Assembly: GCA_946183755.1 (NCBI GenBank)
Contig: CAMHCZ010000090.1
Span: 1 to 7,622 of the forward strand
DNA: 7,622 nucleotides
DNA from: an uncultured bacterium
GTDB lineage: Bacteria; Bacteroidota; Bacteroidia; Bacteroidales; Paludibacteraceae
Direction of reading: 5' to 3'
Position 1 is the first letter of the stretch. Every line of letters begins with the position of its first letter. The notes beneath the pieces are model-generated. The model was given only the letters and a program-made list of their open reading frames with translations, did no database searches and was not told the DNA's origin. The translations under genes and the position numbers were made by a program. Below, one piece after another: positions 5,829 through 7,622 of this stretch.

Positions 5829-5971
5829 CGCATTGAAACGTAGGAAATTTCAATAAATGAAGAAAGGAAACAAATCGTGAACGTCTGCGCTTTTGCGTGG
5901 GCGTGATTTGTCTTTCTTCAGGTTTTTTCCTACGACCTCAATGCGAGCAAGTCATTGCCCGCGTTTTTTTT
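5829..5971 (+). ncRNA. Candidate structured RNA: long interrupted hairpin plus terminator
   Basis: The plus strand can fold into one extended stem of about 43 pairs. Working inward: CGCATTGA (5829-5836) with TCAATGCG (5938-5945); CGTAGGAAA (5839-5847) with TTTCCTACG (5926-5934); an asymmetric bubble (5848-5857 against 5921-5925); TGAAGAAAG (5858-5866) with CTTTCTTCA (5912-5920); a GAA bulge; ACAAATC (5870-5876) with GATTTGT (5905-5911); a GTGA bulge; and ACGTCTGCGC (5881-5890) with GCGTGGGCGT (5895-5904) closed by TTTT. The last helix contains three G-U pairs (5884-5901, 5886-5899, 5887-5898) that would be mismatches on the other strand, which points to a plus-strand RNA. A terminator at 5943-5971 ends it. 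The plan of closing stem, bubble and capped stem resembles 6S RNA in outline, but no 6S sequence was recognised. It could instead be a leader of the methylase operon. Any protein-coding role is unlikely. Confidence 0.6.
5943..5971 (+). terminator. Intrinsic terminator ending the structured RNA
   Basis: GCG (5943-5945) and GCAA (5947-5950) pair with TTGC (5955-5958) and CGC (5960-5962), with one A-C mismatch and a GTCA loop, followed by eight T's (5964-5971). Its lower GCG is shared with the outer helix of the long stem, so the two compete for those bases. The remaining 5972-6049 stretch is purine-rich leader of the next gene with no clear promoter; TTTTTTTG at 5965-5972 is one base off a -7 box. 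Confidence 0.65.
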
Positions 5972-6049
5972 GCCCAAAGGCAGAGGTCGTAAGAGAGAAA
6001 CCACCAAGAAAAGAAAGGTAGCACCGCGCACAAAAAGCAAAGCGCAACT

Positions 6050-6712
6050 ATGAGCGGAAACTCCAACGAGACGCCGCGCCAGATCAAGTCCCGCCGACGG
6101 GTGCAGGACCATGGCGAGGTGTTCACCAATCCGCGTGAAGTCAATGCCATGCTCGACCTCGTGAAAGAAGAGACCGAGCGCATCGACTCACGTTTCTTAG
6201 AACCGGCTTGCGGCGACGGCAATTTCCTTGCCGAGATTCTTCGCCGCAAATTAGACGTGTGTGACAGGTTCGTAAAGCAAAAGAAATACACACAGCTTGA
6301 GTACGAGAAGAACGCAGTGCTCGCCGTGAGCAGCATCTACGGCATAGAACTGCTGCCCGACAACGCCGAAGCATGCCGCGAACGGCTCCTGAAAATCTTC
6401 ACAGAAGAATACAAAAGACTTTTCAAAGACTCTGTCAAAGCCGAGTGCATCGAGAGCATTCGCTATCTGTTGAGCAAGAACATAATAATAGGCGACGCGC
6501 TGAACTACCACCGTGTGGACAAGCCCGAAGAATGGATAACCATTTCGGAGTGGAGTCTGATAGGCGGCGGCATGATAAACAGGCGCGACTACGAATTCGT
6601 CTATCTCGTAGGCAACAGCGCGGAGAAAGACCTCTTTTCCGACACGCCGTGCCAGATATTCCAGCCAGTCCATTTCCTTAACCTAAATCCGCAAGCTTAT
6701 GAAGAAGCATGA
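6050..6712 (+). CDS. N6-adenine DNA methyltransferase-like subunit (restriction endonuclease subunit M type)
   Basis: This 220-residue protein matches a short class of N6-adenine methylase-like proteins often annotated as restriction endonuclease subunit M. The N-terminus carries VQDHGEVFTNPREVNAMLDLV (18-38), then motif I FLEPACGDGNFL (49-60) for S-adenosylmethionine binding, IYGIELLPDN (96-105) at motif II, and NIIIGDAL (144-151) at motif III. No NPPY catalytic motif follows; in its place is ITISEWSLIGGGMINRRDYEF (164-183), typical of this short class as I recall it. It may therefore be a SAM-binding partner rather than a complete enzyme. Its stop overlaps the start of the next methylase gene by 14 nt, so the two are translationally coupled. 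The ATG at 6050 has no Shine-Dalgarno; the leader is rich in A and G. Confidence 0.8.
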   Translation: MSGNSNETPRQIKSRRRVQDHGEVFTNPREVNAMLDLVKEETERIDSRFLEPACGDGNFLAEILRRKLDVCDRFVKQKKYTQLEYEKNAVLAVSSIYGIELLPDNAEACRERLLKIFTEEYKRLFKDSVKAECIESIRYLLSKNIIIGDALNYHRVDKPEEWITISEWSLIGGGMINRRDYEFVYLVGNSAEKDLFSDTPCQIFQPVHFLNLNPQAYEEA

Positions 6713-7622
6713 TTACAACCCCGATGTGCTTAACTGCATAGCCAACCTAAGTAACGATGAGGTGTTCACGCCGCCAACGCTCGCCAATCAGATGCTCGAT
6801 TTGCTGCCGGCAGAGCTGTTCAGCAACCCCAAAACCACGTTCCTCGACCCTTTCAGCAAGTCGGGTGTCTTTCTGCGCGAGATAGTCAAGCGCTTGGACA
6901 AAGGACTCGCGGCGCAAATCCCCGACCGGCAGGAGCGCATCGACCATATAATGCACAAACAAGTGTTCGGCATAGCCTGCACTGAGTTGACATCGCTGCT
7001 CAGCCGCCGCACGCTGTATTGCAGCAAGTTTGCCAACGGCAAGCACAGCGTCTCGAAATTCGACGACGAGCAGGGCAACCTGCGATACGAAGCGCTGAAA
7101 CACACATGGGTGGGCGGCAAGTGCGAATACTGCGGAGCCAGCCAAGAGGTTTACGACCGTGGCGACCAAGCGGAACAATACGCCTACCAATTCATTCACA
7201 CCGACAATCCTAAATCAATCTATAAGAACATGAATTTCGACGTCATCATAGGTAATCCACCATATCAATTGAGCGATGGAGGAGCTGGAGCTAGTGCGAT
7301 TCCTTTATATCACTTATTTATACAGCAAGCAAAAAAACTGAATCCTAGATATTTGATAATGATCACACCCTCTAGGTGGTTCGCTGGAGGAAGAGGTCTT
7401 GATGATTTTAGAGATGAAATGCTTCATGACAAAAGAATAAAAGAAATTGTTGATTTCCCAAATTCATCAGAATGCTTTCCTGGAGTCGAAATCAAAGGTG
7501 GTGTTTGCTACTTTTTATGGGATAACAGATATAATGGAGAGTGCTTGATAACTACTATAAATAATGAAAAGAAATCTTCGCTAAAAAGAAGTTTACTAGA
7601 AGATGGTGCTGACACCTTTATA
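6699..7622 (+). CDS. Eco57I-type DNA methylase of a restriction-modification system, 3'-truncated
   Basis: The frame is open from the ATG at 6699 to the window end, 308 codons so far. The protein shows NDEVFTPPTLANQMLDLLP (19-37), a motif I-like FLDPFSKSGVFLREI (48-62), FGIACTELTSLLSRR (90-104), a CEYCG knuckle (142-146), and the catalytic motif in FDVIIGNPPYQLSDGGAGAS (180-199), with NPPY at 186-189. Downstream PRYLIMITPSRWFAGG and FPGVEIKGGVCYFLW are typical of Eco57I-type methylase/restriction proteins, which transfer a methyl group to adenine N6 to protect host DNA and may carry cleavage or target recognition in the unseen C-terminus. The start overlaps the upstream subunit gene by 14 nt. 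GC content drops sharply near codon 170, from about 55-58% to 32-37%. Family members usually sit with a helicase-type restriction gene, which would lie beyond the window. Confidence 0.85.
   Translation, partial: MKKHDYNPDVLNCIANLSNDEVFTPPTLANQMLDLLPAELFSNPKTTFLDPFSKSGVFLREIVKRLDKGLAAQIPDRQERIDHIMHKQVFGIACTELTSLLSRRTLYCSKFANGKHSVSKFDDEQGNLRYEALKHTWVGGKCEYCGASQEVYDRGDQAEQYAYQFIHTDNPKSIYKNMNFDVIIGNPPYQLSDGGAGASAIPLYHLFIQQAKKLNPRYLIMITPSRWFAGGRGLDDFRDEMLHDKRIKEIVDFPNSSECFPGVEIKGGVCYFLWDNRYNGECLITTINNEKKSSLKRSLLEDGADTFI

Noticed and set aside
5829..5945. Integron attC site or transposon end as the explanation for the long inverted repeat
   Set aside because: No GTTRRRY/RYYYAAC core sites, integrase or transposase are present, and the G-U wobble pairs favour RNA. 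A boundary of a mobile islet is not excluded.
5938..6336. Minus-strand open frames over the structured region and the methylase start
   Set aside because: They lack family patterns, overlap a well-recognised methylase gene, and their composition follows the opposite strand.
6747..7199. Minus-strand open frames of 110-150 codons opposite the second methylase
   Set aside because: The plus-strand frame carries clear methylase motifs across the same bases; the antisense frames end where GC content drops, as expected of GC-driven chance frames.
1..7622. CRISPR array, tRNA, rRNA or insertion sequence
   Set aside because: No regularly spaced direct repeats, cloverleaf, rRNA sequence or transposase was seen on either strand.

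Overview
The window looks like a piece of a Bacteroidales chromosome, probably Prevotellaceae, Muribaculaceae or a near relative. The rplU-rpmA-serS order, long-chain flavodoxin and PurT fit that group. So do the promoters, which match the Bacteroidota pattern (TAnnTTTG at -7, T-rich or TTG at -33, about 19-21 nt apart), and the near absence of Shine-Dalgarno sites. Gene bodies sampled by hand are about 50-58% GC, with AT-rich spacers. The genus is an inference.

Positions 1-2640: the 3' end of a flavin reductase-like gene (+) converges on a flavodoxin gene (-) across a shared perfect 10-bp terminator hairpin. Upstream of flavodoxin are a large leader hairpin and a good promoter. Then come purT (-), with its own promoter and terminator, and the serS terminator.

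Positions 2639-4700: a housekeeping translation block on the minus strand, rplU-rpmA-serS. A strong terminator lies between rpmA and serS. A promoter and a possibly folded leader precede rplU.

Positions 4800-5727: divergent from rplU is a single gene for a DprA/SLOG-like protein. It carries what looks like a PUR-type nucleic-acid-binding domain at its C-terminus and ends at a clear terminator.

Positions 5728-6049: about 320 bp without a gene but full of structure. It holds a candidate promoter, a short hairpin, a long interrupted stem of about 43 pairs whose G-U wobbles fit only a plus-strand RNA, and a U8 terminator. This is the best candidate here for something undescribed: either a free-standing small RNA or a structured leader for the next genes.

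Positions 6050-7622: the start of a restriction-modification operon. A 220-aa methyltransferase-like subunit has the SAM motif but no visible NPPY. It overlaps by 14 nt a larger Eco57I-type methylase, cut by the window end, that has NPPY. Within the second gene base composition falls from about 55-58% to 32-37% GC just before NPPY, which suggests a mosaic gene whose catalytic and recognition part was exchanged.
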